From NCBI GenBank assembly GCA_946807835.1, contig OX327686.1:14570001-14634000 (forward strand): DNA of 64,000 nucleotides, read 5' to 3'. Positions 11,501 through 23,320 of this stretch are shown in pieces (within the stretch, counting starts at the first letter, position 1; every line of letters starts with the position of its first letter). A model generated the notes under the pieces. The model was not told where the DNA came from and made no database searches. It saw only the letters and a list, made by a program, of their open reading frames with translations. The translations under genes were made by a program, and so were the position numbers. The DNA is from Ailanthus altissimus (taxonomy: Eukaryota > Streptophyta > Magnoliopsida > Sapindales > Simaroubaceae).

Positions 11501-12583
11501 CACCAAGATTCAATTTGGCACAAGACACATCCTAGGAACAAAAACTTAGTTAAAAAAAGAGAGGTAGCTGTTACTAACTGTAATCAAATGAGGGGCAAGA
11601 CAAGGATCTGATGAGGTTGCTTAGAAGTAGACAAAAAATGGAGAACTGTCTTTAAGAGACTGCAAAATGAAAAAAAATTAACCTTCACAATCAATGGAAG
11701 TCCTTTAGCCATGCAGATATATAAATGTAGTGATCAAGGACATTACTTGAGTTCTACTTCATGGACAGAGTGACCAATATGAATACACCACGCACAAATA
11801 AATAAATAAGTAAATACTTCATTTAGACTCTTCAAATTTTCTTCATGAGCGAGAGAGATTATCCATGTATGATTATTTCACTTGAGGGCATAAAGAAAAA
11901 CATGTCTGCTAGAAAAAATGGCCGACATATCATTATTTAAAGAAATTGGGGCAAGAAAAGGTGAGTGGATATAAAGTTTTAGGCCATCTATGGCTGCTTG
12001 TGAAACAATTTAAGTCAAAGAAAAAATTATGTTCAACTGAAGCTCTAGTGAGACACTTATCACGTACTAAAGATTTCTAGCCCACCTGAATACTTGCTAC
12101 TTGATTTTCTCCATAACCAAGTTATATTTTTCTTTTTCTTTTTTTCCTTTTTCTCTCCTCTTCCTCACTTGTAGTAAGATAGAAAGGCTGTCACTATAGG
12201 TTTAGTTCACAAGTGACATTCAAAACTTTCCAATAATATCATGCATCCAAATTATAAATACCAGAATCTGACGAAATGCATTGATCTTGAGAAATGTTCC
12301 CTCCTGCAGTGCGTACTTCACGGTGAGCTTGACCAACTGATTGAGCTGAGGATGATTCCCGATCTGGTAGTTGAAGACCCAAATACTTCCCATCATGAAA
12401 AATTTTGGGTTGAGATTCCACTTTCAAACTTAAGTTCTTGGATGAAGACTGCGGCATTGGCTGTTCATTTGAAATCCACCATGATGGGCAACTAACAGCA
12501 AAATGAGGCATTGAATGAACAGAACTTTGATCAAAAGTTTTCTTGGGCAAGTCTTGAATCCGAACTGGCATATAGTTCATCAT
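8521..12583 (-). CDS. NF-YA: NF-YA (HAP2) CCAAT-binding transcription factor subunit
   Basis: Five coding exons on the minus strand: 12583-12262, 11311-11199, 11124-11053, 9340-9161 and 8889-8521. All junctions are GT-AG, phases agree, and the total is 1,056 nt or 351 aa. NF-YA joins NF-YB/NF-YC in the nucleus and reads CCAAT boxes. Residues about 198-229 form the subunit-interaction helix ([20 protein letters not shown]). Residues 230-251 form the DNA-binding part ([20 protein letters not shown]), with its conserved His and Arg residues. The tail motif [15 protein letters not shown] and an N-terminus with PSWW and NLSLKVES place it with the Arabidopsis NF-YA3/NF-YA8 group. The canonical VNAKQYH reads VNPKQYH. 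The ATG at 12583 is chosen because an in-frame stop precedes it with no ATG between. Intron 3 hosts a Mutator-like element. Regulation is by miR169 and a long 5' intron. Confidence 0.95.
9570..10996. mobile_element. Non-autonomous Mutator-like element (MULE/MITE) in NF-YA intron 3
   Basis: The element is 9579-10987 (1,409 bp). It is flanked by a perfect 9-bp direct repeat TATCTAATT at 9570-9578 and 10988-10996. Its ends are long terminal inverted repeats of about 105-110 bp with roughly 80% identity. The left begins GGGAAAAGGACACTTTTGTC and the right arm, reverse complemented, begins GGGAAAAAGACATTTTTGTT. Long inverted repeats with a 9-bp target duplication are the hallmark of Mutator superfamily elements. 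There is no transposase frame inside. It lies in the NF-YA transcript but away from the splice sites. Confidence 0.92.
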
Positions 12584-15388
12584 TTGTTGTAAATCTTGAT
12601 GCAGAAATCCACAAAATCCTTAATGACGAAGAGATTCTTTTCACTCACTTTGATTAACTACTCAACAAGAAGTAGAAAACACAAGAATGATTAGCCTTTT
12701 AATTATGTCTAAACAGCAGACTAAACATGTAAAGATAAGAGATTGCAACCATCACTTTAGGAAAGAACTGCCTAAAAATAATGCTCAAGGCACAAAAACT
12801 TGATAAAGATTGATTTCACAAATACAATGATCTATTATTTACACATCTTAGCACATTGGAAAACAATCAAGATAAGAAAAAGACTTAGGTTCATAATCAT
12901 TAATGAAGAGGAAACTGAAGAAGCATACTTAAAAGACCAGAAAGACAAGGGTGCAAGAGTTAAAATGGGTGAAAATCTTCATGTTTGCATTAACAAAATT
13001 CACTATAATCATCACCAAACAACTAAACTACTAACATGGTACTGTCAGGCCACCTAAAGAAATAAATTGAGATTATTCATACTCTAGTTCTGAATTTTCA
13101 GGCTTCCCACTGCATGTATGTACGAGTTCCATTTGCACTCAACAATGGAGAGACAATAACCAACAAACCTCAAAAATATTGGACATAATCAGAAATCAAT
13201 AAAATACTAGAACAAAGTTTGAAACAATGTTTAAATCTACAAGAATAATTATCTGTCAAATAAGCCCATTTAAATGAAAATCACAAAACTCATTCTCCTA
13301 ATTCCTTACAAATTTGATGATTGTACTGAAGAATGACTTATCAGTTGGATACAAAAATTTTGGGCAAATGGGAGTTATCATGGCAAACTCAAAATTGGTG
13401 ACATACACATGAGAATCAACATAAGATAGGCCTAAAATGGATGTGCAGTTTTCTTTTTCCAAATCAATCTTTAGATAAGAGGAAAGAAATTTTAAAATTC
13501 TAGCTAAGAAGAGGTAATGCTTCTACAAGTTTTTGACACAATAAATCCCCAATATGAAGGTTTTACATTGATCCCCTGGATAAAATCCCAATCATCTTTC
13601 CTACCATAAGTAACTTCCTATGATCCAAGAAAATGGAATACTATGAAGAAAGAGAGAAAAAAACAATAACAAAACATCAACGTCATCATGTTTCAAGAGT
13701 TCTGGAACTCTCTTCAAACATATGTGAATCATTTATTTTCAACTTCATCAAAATTAAGAAAACAAAATGATATTAAACCTCATGCACTGACTTAATCATG
13801 TCAACATGTACTCAGCAATATCTTTTACCGGCCAATTATGACTGCATTACAATTTGTAAAAATGCCTAGTACTTATGGTGCTAGCTCTACTACATAAAAA
13901 ACAATACCATTAGGGAGCAGAAATAAAAAACATGTATAGATAAAACCAAGGGAAGAGAAAAATAACACAGTTAACTCCACAAGCACGGTTCATGGTATAG
14001 AATGAACAAATTTGCAACACTAAACCCACCCCAGAACACAAATTTTCACTAGAAAACATAACCATTGGTACGGGGAAAATGGATATATTTTCAATCTGTC
14101 TTGTCGTAGAGAAAACCCCAGGCACATTTGTATTCAAATGGTATTCCTTTGGCATATGATGATGCTGCAGTAAAATGTCACTTTCCAGAAGATATGTAAA
14201 ACATAAGTCTAATAACAGATAATTGTAATCTGGCACGCTTACCAACTCAGCCATACAAAGATTAAGCAAATAGTCATTCATCCATTGGGAAGGCATGAAA
14301 GACCAAGATCACAGTTAACAAGCAACCAGATCACTGTGCCTCAAAAATCAACACCTTTGGGGGTCCAAATTCTGACTCCAGATTCATAGAACACCAAGTA
14401 CGGAGTTCTCAACAATTTATTGTGTATAACGAATAAAAAGAGTACTGTGCTAGTTTAATTGGTCAAATAGTATAAACCCAGCTTTGCAAAACCTAAGACA
14501 GAAATTTCCACCTTTATATTTATACAGTGAATGTGGAGTTAACCCAGGTTTTTTATGTACATGCAAAGTATGAAATAAATCTAACTCAAATAACCCAAAC
14601 CCACCATATGAATCAAGAAGTCTCACATCTACTCAGACTCAAATGAACAATTCGAAGTCATTTGACCTTCTCAAAACGAAACCGAAAAGGTCGCCAAGAA
14701 AATAACTTGCAAATACTGGGTAAAAGGCTATTTAATAACAAGTAAAACGATTTTTTTTCTTTAAAAGATGAAGAAGAAGGACCGAGCTGCAGTGCCTAGC
14801 CTATTTTTAAAATGGTAAAATTGCTAGAGACATGAATCACCCGTAACCAATAGATTAAGAAAGCAAAAGAGGAGAACTTAAAAAATATAAAATAAAAAAA
14901 AAACAGCAAGAACAACAACACAAAATAAGGCCAGAAACAAACAGTAGCAAGCACTTCACCTAGAACAACTTTACTATTTTCATCAACAACATCATCAACA
15001 TGATCTCAAACTCCACATGCATTCACAAAAGAGCTAATAACAACAAGCCCGCTTGGGTTCTACCCCTACCACCCACATATAAATGAACAATATAACAGGG
15101 CAAACAAAGTAAAGCAACAAAAGCAGGGAAGCACAAGAAAGAGGAAAAGGAACAAAAATAAAACGAAATTTTAAAAAGATAAAGAAAAGAATCAAAAGAA
15201 GAGAAGTGAAGCAATAAAAAAGAAAGTAAAGATAGGTGATTATTGGAGACAAGATAAGTATGAGCAACAAGAAAAAAGAGAGAAAAAGATGAGACCTTTG
15301 TGATCTGTTGAGACAGGAAGAAGCATGAAACTCAAGTGTTGGGAAGAACTCAAGCATGTCTCCTCTCAAGTCTCAAGTCTCAACTCAC
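12584..15388 (-). other. NF-YA 5' UTR intron (probable)
   Basis: A strong donor (G followed by GTGAGT, reverse complement of 15383-15388) follows a GA-rich leader at 15,389-15,650, and the first coding exon begins near 12,6xx. A 5' UTR intron of this kind is common in plant NF-YA genes. The exact acceptor upstream of the ATG at 12583 cannot be fixed by eye. Open frames inside (12800-13057, 13910-14296, 15023-15369) show no family resemblance. Confidence 0.6.
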
Positions 15389-15650
15389 CAACTATTTCAC
15401 TCTCTCTCTCTAAAAACTTTTTATTTCTCTCTCTCCTTCTAGCTGTTGTTAACTTGTTATTGTAGTTGTTCTTTGTTCTCCTTTGGCTTGGCTGTGACAA
15501 GCTAGCTAATTCACAAATCTTAATAATTTCAAATATTATATATAAAGTAAAAACGAATAAAAAAATCAAAACATAAATAATAATAAATAAACTACCCACC
15601 ACCAGCCTATGCCTATCACAACCATTTTCTTCTCCCCCCTTTGGCATTTG
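15389..15650 (-). promoter_or_regulatory. NF-YA leader and proximal promoter region with GA/CT microsatellite
   Basis: On the plus strand 15,400-15,440 carries two CT runs (ACTCTCTCTCTCT and TTTCTCTCTCTCC), which read as GA repeats in the NF-YA leader, a typical plant 5' UTR feature. The leader ends at the donor at 15,388/15,389. The transcription start is not determined. A TATA-like A+T-rich block lies at about 15,530-15,590. Confidence 0.5.
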
Positions 15651-15990
15651 CTTTGTTTTTAATCATTTATTGTCGTTTTCCTCTATGAATCACACTCTTT
15701 ACTCTGTTCTATCACCCAAATGCGCCCTCATACTTTTGGCTTTATCCGCAGCCGCCCTTAACTGTAACGTACTTCATTTTCTCACTCGCTTTCCTGTCAC
15801 GGCCCATTTGTAGAGAGCCACGTGCACTGAAGAATTCTGATATTTGGTTTTGTGTATAGTGCTTTGGCCACGGGTGGTTTCCAGGGGTCGGATTAGTGGT
15901 CGTGAATTGTGATGACCTTTTTTTTTAAACACATTGTGACGACTTTTAGAAAGAGCAATGTTAGAATTGAATGTTAAAAGAATAATGTGT
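15651..15990. other. Upstream intergenic region of NF-YA
   Basis: Presumed distal promoter, with an ACGTG core at about 15,821-15,826 (CCACGTGC, G-box-like). No open frame of note. Confidence 0.4.
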
Positions 15991-17260
15991 TAAATTATTT
16001 TTGAGTAGTTAAGTATTATAAATTTTAAAAATATTTATTATATTTAATAATTAATTAATATATTATTTTTTAAATATAATTTGAGATATTTAATATTATT
16101 TTTAAAAAAAAAGATTTCTTATCTTTATTTTTAAGTTAATACTTTTTTGTCATAAATTAAAAAATTAATTTTTCATAATTAAATAATTATACTTCCTAAC
16201 TTATTTTTTTTACAGATTTTAAATAATTATCTAATTATTTATTTCTTAATTAAGAAAAATTAAGTAATTCATTTGTAATTAAAAGAAATATTACTTAAAA
16301 ATATGAGTTATTTATAAAACATTCTCATTCTAATTTAATAATTAAAAATAATAAAATTACAAAATAGATTGTCAAAGGCTCTTAATCATGCAGACAACCC
16401 TCAATCATTTTGCGTGGCTAATTTCACGCACGAAAAATAGTCTGCTAAATGTTTCTTCAATATAAAAAATAAAAAACAAATAATTGTTCAATTATTTATT
16501 TTTAGTTAATAAAAATTAACTAATTTATTTGTAATTTAAAAATTATTGCTTGAATATGGGTTATTTACGGAAAATTTTGAATTAAAATTAAATATATCAA
16601 TTACTTAATTATTAAATTAATATTTTTAAATTTAATAAAATGTTTCTAACAAATATATTTAATAATTTAATGGATTTATTTAATTAAAAAATATTTTAAA
16701 AAAATAAAAAACAATTGAAAATTTAAAAATAATAATTTTTGGCATTTTGCACGCGTGTGAAATTCCTGCAAAATGCCTGGAGGTACCATGCGAGAGCGCC
16801 CAATTAAGCACGCTTGCGTCGCGCATTAAGGTATTTCATGCACACGAAATGCTAAAAAAATTTAAATTTTTTATTTTCTTTTTTTTAAAGTAATGTTTTA
16901 ATATAATTTATTAAATAATTTGTTCAAGAAATATTATTAAAGCAAATAACAAATAATTATATAATTTACTTATTATTATTTATTAAAATTAATTAATTAA
17001 ATAAATTATGCAATATTATTTGTGAGCTACAATATACTTTTTTTTTTGCCTTTTTACTCTAAAAAGTTTAAAATGAAAAGTTCATTTATAAATAGAGAAA
17101 AATTTATAGAGTAATATTACACTTTTAAATATTATTTTAATTTTTTATTTTAAATTGATACGTTAAATAATTATTAGATAATAAATTTTAAAATTATTAT
17201 TATTATTATTTTATTATTTAATATATTATTTAAAATAAAAATTTAAAACAATAAGGGTTC
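15990..17260. repeat. Very A+T-rich probable foldback element with G+C-rich centre
   Basis: About 1.2 kb of A/T-rich sequence surrounds a short G+C-rich core at 16,740-16,855. The core itself is an inverted repeat: GGCATTTTGCACGCGTGTGA on the left against AGCATTTCGTGTGCATGAAA on the reverse complement of the right. The flanks also resemble each other as inverted copies for at least 150 bp (for example TTAAATTATTAAATATATTTG against TTTATTAAATAATTTG). A second small hairpin with TTTTGCGTG and CACGCACGAAAA lies at 16,409-16,437. Low complexity makes the outer limits uncertain. Confidence 0.45.
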
Positions 17261-17799
17261 CTTGGACAATGCCACCAGCCATGCCCAGCACGTTTTACTT
17301 GCCTAAGAAAAAGATAGTGATTGTTATAAGTGGACTCAAAATATGTTATATTTGGTTAATGTTTAAAAAGAAAAAATATCTCAGCACTGCCACTGTATTA
17401 ATCATTTTCTTATATGTTATAATGACTCATTGGTTAGAGTGGGTTTGATTACGCTTATTTTTAAAATAATATTTAATATTATAGATTGCCTTCAATGGGA
17501 GTAAATAAATAAAATTAAGGGATTTTGAGATTTAACATGTTTAGGTTTTGAAACAACTTCCTTAACTGCCGTAAAATAATGAATTTAAAAAAAGAAAAAA
17601 GAAAAATTGAAATTTAAGTTTTAAAATGTCATTATTTTTTTTAAAACTAATATATAATATAAAATAAAAAAAATCCATATCCTAAAAGTTTCTTCGAATA
17701 TTTAAGAATAAAGGTAGCAGTTTCAAACCATCGCAAGCTACGGTTGTTTGTAGTTTTTTCATCGGAATGTAGCCCACGACAGCAGTAGGCTCATTCTCT

Positions 17800-18470
17800 A
17801 TCCCTCACAGCATGGAGGTGATATTACAACTTGTACGCTTCCTTGGATTTGAAGGATGAAATAGTTTCCATTAATAAAGTTTGTCTACTCGTTAAGTAGG
17901 TGGGCGATAAGCGGATGCTGCTTTCTCTTGTTGGGAAAGTTTTATGTCATCTATTTGGTAAACAACTGAAGACTTTTCCATTGAGGCCATAAGTTTAGGC
18001 AGGAATGTTTTTGTACTCTATTTCCATTCTGATATTGATCGAAGACATATACTAGCCTGCGGGTGGCACCTGAAAATTTCATAACTTTCTTGTCTTGGAT
18101 GTTCTCAAGGGTATGTATATAGGGAGGATCTCCGATGTTGCTTTTTTGTTCGAGTGTCTTTTTGGGTTCAGTTGCATATACTCTTGTTATTTTTCATGAA
18201 TCTAGAAGTAGGCCAGTATTTAGGATCCCTCATTGGTCGAGTGGAGGAGATTGATCGTGGGGCCTCAAATGAATGCTTAGGTAAGTTCATCCGGTCTAAG
18301 TTAATATTAATGTTATTGAACCCCCTCAAACCATATTTAAGGGTTGCCATCGATGAATCTAATAAAGTGATCACCGAGACTTCCTGCTTTTCACATGCAT
18401 TGTAGATGGTACGGACATCTAAACCGTGAGTGTCCCCATACAATTCTTAAGAAGGATTGCCTACCAAATC
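17800..18470 (+). pseudogene. LINE-associated ORF1 remnant (DUF4283 plus CCHC zinc knuckle)
   Basis: Translation in broken frames gives the order seen in plant non-LTR ORF1 or DUF4283 proteins. An early block resembling LVGKVL..FGKQLK is followed by an AGGTWKF-like turn. Next come SFWVQLHILLL and GSLIGRVEEID, then LGKFIRSKLI...LKPYLRVAI, then a zinc knuckle HCRWYGHLNRECP. The knuckle has lost its first cysteine (reads His) and sits one frame away from the preceding block. Such proteins bind nucleic acid and accompany L1-type retrotransposons. Several stops make it a fossil. Confidence 0.65.
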
Positions 18471-18559
18471 GCCTCTATGTCACAAATGGATTAGGGCAAG
18501 ACCACTGATGGAGGGTGATAAATATCAACAAAAGAGACCAGGCAAATCTCCCAAATTGT

Positions 18560-19011
18560 TAAGCTATTAAAGGGTTCTAAAGACATATAAAAGCTTTAGG
18601 TCAGAGGGCCGGTTTATTTCAACAAATCTATTATATGTTTTGGTCATCCTGTGCATTCCGACAGGGCTCGAGAGCTTGTTAATTGCTTAGAGGTTCAGAA
18701 GGTAAATTGCAATAAGAGATATTTGGGGATGCCTTGCTTGCATTAAAGGGAGGAAATAATCAAACCTTTTCAATTCCATTAAAGATAAAATTTAGAACAA
18801 GTTTGGTGGCAGCGCTTCATGAAGCTTAATGTGCCTCTAAAGGTGAAATTATTTGTGTGAAAGGTTGCACAATTTTGGATCCCAAAAAATGTTAACTTGA
18901 GCTGACATCGTGTGCCTGTTGCTGAGAGTTGTCTAAAATGTGGAATTGGGGCTAAAAACTCTATACATGCATTTATAATTATGCAAGATGCTTTTTATGA
19001 GATGTTTTATT
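18560..19011 (+). pseudogene. LINE reverse transcriptase C-terminal and zf-RVT remnant
   Basis: Broken frames contain a reverse-transcriptase thumb-like block (FFNKSIICFGHPVHS-like, then RYLGMPCLH). They continue into the zinc-binding zf-RVT region, with NVPLKVKLFVWKVAQ and then a CxxC/HxF pattern ending near 18,970. This is the usual end of plant L1-like ORF2. The sequence is cut at 19,011 by solo LTR A and resumes at 21,154. The central reverse-transcriptase domain is missing. Confidence 0.65.
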
Positions 19012-21158
19012 TGTTAAGAGTTGATAAAAATAAGGTGATGCATATGGTATATGTGTTTATCATATAAATACATATATCTTATACGTATATAAATATAATA
19101 GAAGATTAAAATTATAAAATTATAAAATGAATATATATTTATATATAATTAATTAAATTAATTACAAAATTGAAAAATATTATCTTTGAAATCTTTGATT
19201 AAAAGTAGCAATATAATCTAACAATGATTTAACTCTTTAAATTATTTAAATTAACACTTATTTTAATAAAAAAATTTAATTTATTTTATCTTTTATTTAA
19301 CTCTTAAAGAATTAAAAAAAATCTATTTAATTATTACAATGAATAGTCCTAATGAAAATAAAAAAAAATTATTAATTTCAACTATTGAAATAATAAAACA
19401 AAAAACAATTTCTTTTATTTTATTTCTCTCCAAATGGCTTGTAAAAAACTAAAACTTATAAAATTTGAATTTCATTTTACTTTATATACTAATATATACA
19501 TTTCAAACAAATTTAAATTTTATTTACATTTAATTTAACTATTTAATTAACAAAGGTTAACATTTAACTTTAATTGAGTTAAATTAACATAACCCTTAAG
19601 TTAATAAATATCTAACTAACTTAATTCTAGAGTTAATTATTAATACTAGTTAGGTTAATATTTATTTAATAATAACAATAAAATATCTAGATATTTATTT
19701 AACCCAATCATAGTTAATTATTAACAATAGTTAAGTTAAGTACAAAATATCTTTTAACTTAACCTTTTGGTTAACAATTAACCATGCTTAAGTTAAATTT
19801 TTATTTAATTATTATTTAAATAAATATCTTGATTATTTAATAATTAAATAATCAATAAAATAAAATTGCCATTATACCCTTACTAAGTTATCAAGTTATC
19901 CCAAACCATAACTATATACTTTAGTTAACCATAGTAATTTGATGTATTTTATATTGTATTAAACTATTCAATACGGTATACTACCCAGGTGTACAACAAG
20001 TATATTTCATATTGCGACTCTCTAGATTCACGCTTGATTCGTCAAATAGAACTATTCCATGAGTCCGTTAATAATACATCACGCACACGTCACGAATATT
20101 ACAAATCATCGTATTAGACCATACAAGTTGAGGTCAGAACATATACGTATAATCATTTCATCATTATACCTTAGATGTGTGAAGATATAGATCAGCACCG
20201 TCAAATCCCTATTTGCTCATCCATGAACTTATCTCCAAATTCGCATCTCAATAAACAATATACGCAAACACTTTTATACTATTATTTAACCTCCGAAAAA
20301 CTCCTTTCTTGGGTTTATTACTTATGTCCATAAGATTTTCTGAGATACAATCTCGAAACATTAGATATACAACTTACCTATGTAAGCTGACGGATCTCGT
20401 ATCTACACACACTAGACTTCATGAGCATCAAACCATACCCAACGATACATAACGATCAGATCATGAAAAGTCTCTGACATATGTGAAACCAAAGTATGGT
20501 GGATCACTTACAAGCTCACTGTGGCATTCAGGTCAAAAGACTATAAATACTACTCAACTCGAGGACTTTCATTTAACGGTTTCATAGGATATCTATTAAA
20601 GTCCTCATGAATCTATTCAGTATTCAGTCATAATTGGATACCCGCATGCCTATACAAGCTCTAAACTCATAGTCAATTAAGAACAACCATTTGTACCAGT
20701 CAAATATAGGCATACACTGATCTATTTAATAGTGATTCACCAATAGACTCGCATTGGTGAACATAGATAAAAAACATCGTGTTTGAGAACATACTTGCAT
20801 AATGACATTTCCTAGCACATATTGTAACTCTTTGCAATTATGTCATTACTAGTATACTCTTAGGTCTTTGTCCTATTTAAGAGAAAGCTTCTAACTATTA
20901 GAATTTTGCTAACTCTTATAACATGCTAACTCTTGACATTTATAACTCTCAGCATTGCTAACTCTTAACCTTGGTCTAAATGTCTTTAGATCAAATTTGA
21001 ACTCCTTCAAATCATACAATGTCTATAATTTTACAAGCTTAATACAATTTAATAATTAATATTAACAATTTTATTCAAAAAATTTATTGTATAAATATTA
21101 AACAATTAATATCTATATAATATTGGAATGACACGTAAGCACTAACTCTAACATTATT
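19007..21158 (-). mobile_element. Solo LTR A (Copia family shared with B, C, D)
   Basis: The LTR is 19012-21153 (2,142 bp). It begins TGTTAAGAG and ends CTAACTCTAACA, with the 5-bp target duplication TTATT at 19007-19011 and 21154-21158. Internal blocks (GACCATACAAGTTGAGGTC, ATGGTGGATCACTTACAAGC, TGACATTTCCTAGCACA) recur in the LTRs at 28,077, 35,048 and 57,891. There is no internal region or second LTR, so it is a solo LTR from unequal recombination. Orientation is taken from the Copia pol attached to copy D. It interrupts a LINE. Confidence 0.9.
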
Positions 21159-21740
21159 TACTCATACCAAAGTTTCGTTCGTAAGCTTTGATATCAACTA
21201 TGCACCAACTACTAGAGGGAGATTTTGAGTTGTTTTATACTTTACTATGTAAGTATGGTTTCCTCAGGAACCAACTTATCCACGATAAGGCTATATCTAT
21301 ATCTGATGTTAATACTATTGTAAAATGGTCAAAGGACTACATTATTGATTATAAAGCTATTCAAGACCTTCTAAAGTTTGTCAAGCCTAAATAGAGTGCC
21401 CCTCTCCCCATCTTTTGAAAGCATTAAGATAAATACGAATGTAACTTTGGATACAGTCAGAGGGGAAAACAAGGATTGATATTATAGTGAGGAACCATGT
21501 TGGTGAGGTTCTACTTGCTCGGCCTGAATGTCTATAATATCTCCTCTTGGTTCAAGTAGCTGAAGGTAAAGTAATTTTTAAAGGTTTAAATATTATTCAC
21601 AACCTAACTTTTTCATTAGTGAAAATTGAATCTAATGTTAGAGTGGTAAATGATATTCTTTCAAGAATTCAAAGGTCATCTAAACTTAATGTCATAATCT
21701 TTGATATTTTTAACTATTTTGGGTTCTTTGTCTTTTAATA
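21154..21740 (+). pseudogene. LINE 3' remnant with RNase H-like domain
   Basis: Continues the LINE after LTR A. 21188-21394 gives a linker block (YGFLRNQLIHDKA...IVKWSKDYI). 21547-21738 gives an RNase H-like (RVT_3) segment: an alpha-helix with EGKVIFKGLNIIHNLTFS, the strand VKIESNVRVVNDIL, then DIFNYF. The acidic residue of the IES(D/N) motif is replaced by Asn. Stops separate the two parts. The order zf-RVT, linker, RNase H is that of plant L1 elements. Confidence 0.65.
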
Positions 21741-22514
21741 AGGTGTTATATGTACCCAAAAATGCTAACATAGTAACTAATGGTCTTGCAAAACTTACAT
21801 TTTATTTAGATGCTGATATTTTTTAGAACTCGATTGTTTCAAAGAAGGTTGAACGCGTTGTAATAAAGGACTTGCCTCTAACAAGTTAAGTTTTAATGCA
21901 TGATTGACTTCCAAACAATGTCATTATTTTTCTTTTAATGGTTTTCCATCAATCAGGTTAAAGAAGATAGAATCAAAACCATAATTAGATTATCATTTTA
22001 GTTCACAAATTAAAGATTAAAAAAATGCATCTAAGTTTATAGCATAAAGATGGTAATCAATAAAGGTATCGGTGGCCATACTTGTAAGTGGGAATGGCTA
22101 TACAAACCTTTAATTTTGGTTAAATTTTTTTGCAAACTCTCAAAATTTTAAAGCATTATAAAAACTCTTATCAAGGGATGGATTTCTTTTTGTTTGATGC
22201 ATTAAAAATTTTCTTACAAACTCTCAAAATTTTAAAGTGTTATAAGAATTTGGGTGTCCTCATCCCCAAGGATCTTGCAGCATTAAAAACACTTCAAATA
22301 AGTCCTACACTACAATCTTGGAGAAAATCCAAATAAAAAATCTAGAGATATATCATAGTCTTGTAAGACTCAAATAACCTAATACGTAAAAGTCTATAAA
22401 AGAAGGCTAAAGTATTTCAAAAGAAATCGACTTTTTAAGACAAAAAAAAAGTCCCTACTTAGTAATCCAATTTTTTCTTTATTTTTTATTTTATTAATTT
22501 TCGGTCATCCTTCT
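21741..22514. repeat. Spacer with short direct repeats
   Basis: No gene. A roughly 36-bp block containing CAAACTCTCAAAATTTTAAA occurs at about 22,132 and again at 22,215, which accounts for the repetitive peptide of the frame at 22130-22336. The origin is unclear. Confidence 0.5.
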
Positions 22515-22733
22515 CTTTTCTCTAGGCCTCCAAATTGTCTACTTAAACATTAGAGGGCTGTCATTAGAATCAATTGTCAATGTCCTTAATTGTGTTTGCA
22601 AGTGCAGAAGTAACTTCGAAGATCAATGCGCGTCAATGGAGCTCATCTTATTCTAAGTTAAGGAGATTAGACACTATTTCTAAAAGAAAAAATAACTTCA
22701 ACTCGCTAAGAATTTTTTAAATTCTACCGTCAA

Positions 22734-22767
<34 letters not shown>

Positions 22768-23320
22768 GATCAATTAGATAAATAGAGGCTAATTGATGGC
22801 TCTACATGATCTTCTAATATGTCCTTGCCAACTAGTAAGAACTTCAATGGCTTCCAATCTAACTATAGCTTCTCCAAACATGGTGGGAAAGTCAAGGCCA
22901 TTGGCTAAGTTCATCACAGTGGCCCTTGTTGCCTAAGCCCCCCATTATCTACTTAAACATCAGAGATTCATCACTAAAAGCAATTACAAATGTGGCCTAA
23001 TTGTGTTTTGTAAGTGCAAGAGGCATGCCAAAAAAGATCAAATTATTCTAATTTGAGGAGATCCAATCACTGTTCTAAAAGAAAAATAAATCCAGCTAAA
23101 TTTTTTTTCAAATTCTACAATCTAACATTATTATTGTTGTTATTGATCAATTAGGTAAATAAGGGCCAATTGATGGCTTTACATGATCTTCTAATCTGTC
23201 TTTGCCAACTAATAATAACTTCAATGGCTCCTAATCTGACCATGGCTTCTCCAAACATGGTGGGAAAGTTAAGACCATTGGCTAAGTTTATCACAGTGGC
23301 CCTTGTTACTATTATACCTC
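22515..23320 (+). repeat. Tandem duplication of a roughly 400-bp unit
   Basis: Unit 1 is about 22,515-22,935 and unit 2 about 22,936-23,320. Shared blocks in the same order include TCTACTTAAACAT(T/C)AGAG, TTGATCAATTAG(A/G)TAAAT, CTCCAAACATGGTGGGAAAG and ATCACAGTGGCCCTTGTT. Unit 1 carries an expanded ATT microsatellite at about 22,733-22,768 where unit 2 has only a few repeats. The translated start (YLNIRGLS) faintly resembles a LINE endonuclease start, but I do not assign it. Confidence 0.8.
22733..22768. repeat. (ATT)n microsatellite
   Basis: About twelve ATT units in unit 1 of the tandem duplication. Confidence 0.9.

Noticed and set aside
12241..12495. 84-codon plus-strand open frame
   Set aside because: Antisense shadow of NF-YA coding exon 1.
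15023..15647. Several minus-strand frames upstream of NF-YA (hydrophobic, low complexity)
   Set aside because: They fall in the 5' leader and intron and are driven by CT/GA-rich sequence. A regulatory uORF cannot be excluded but nothing supports one.
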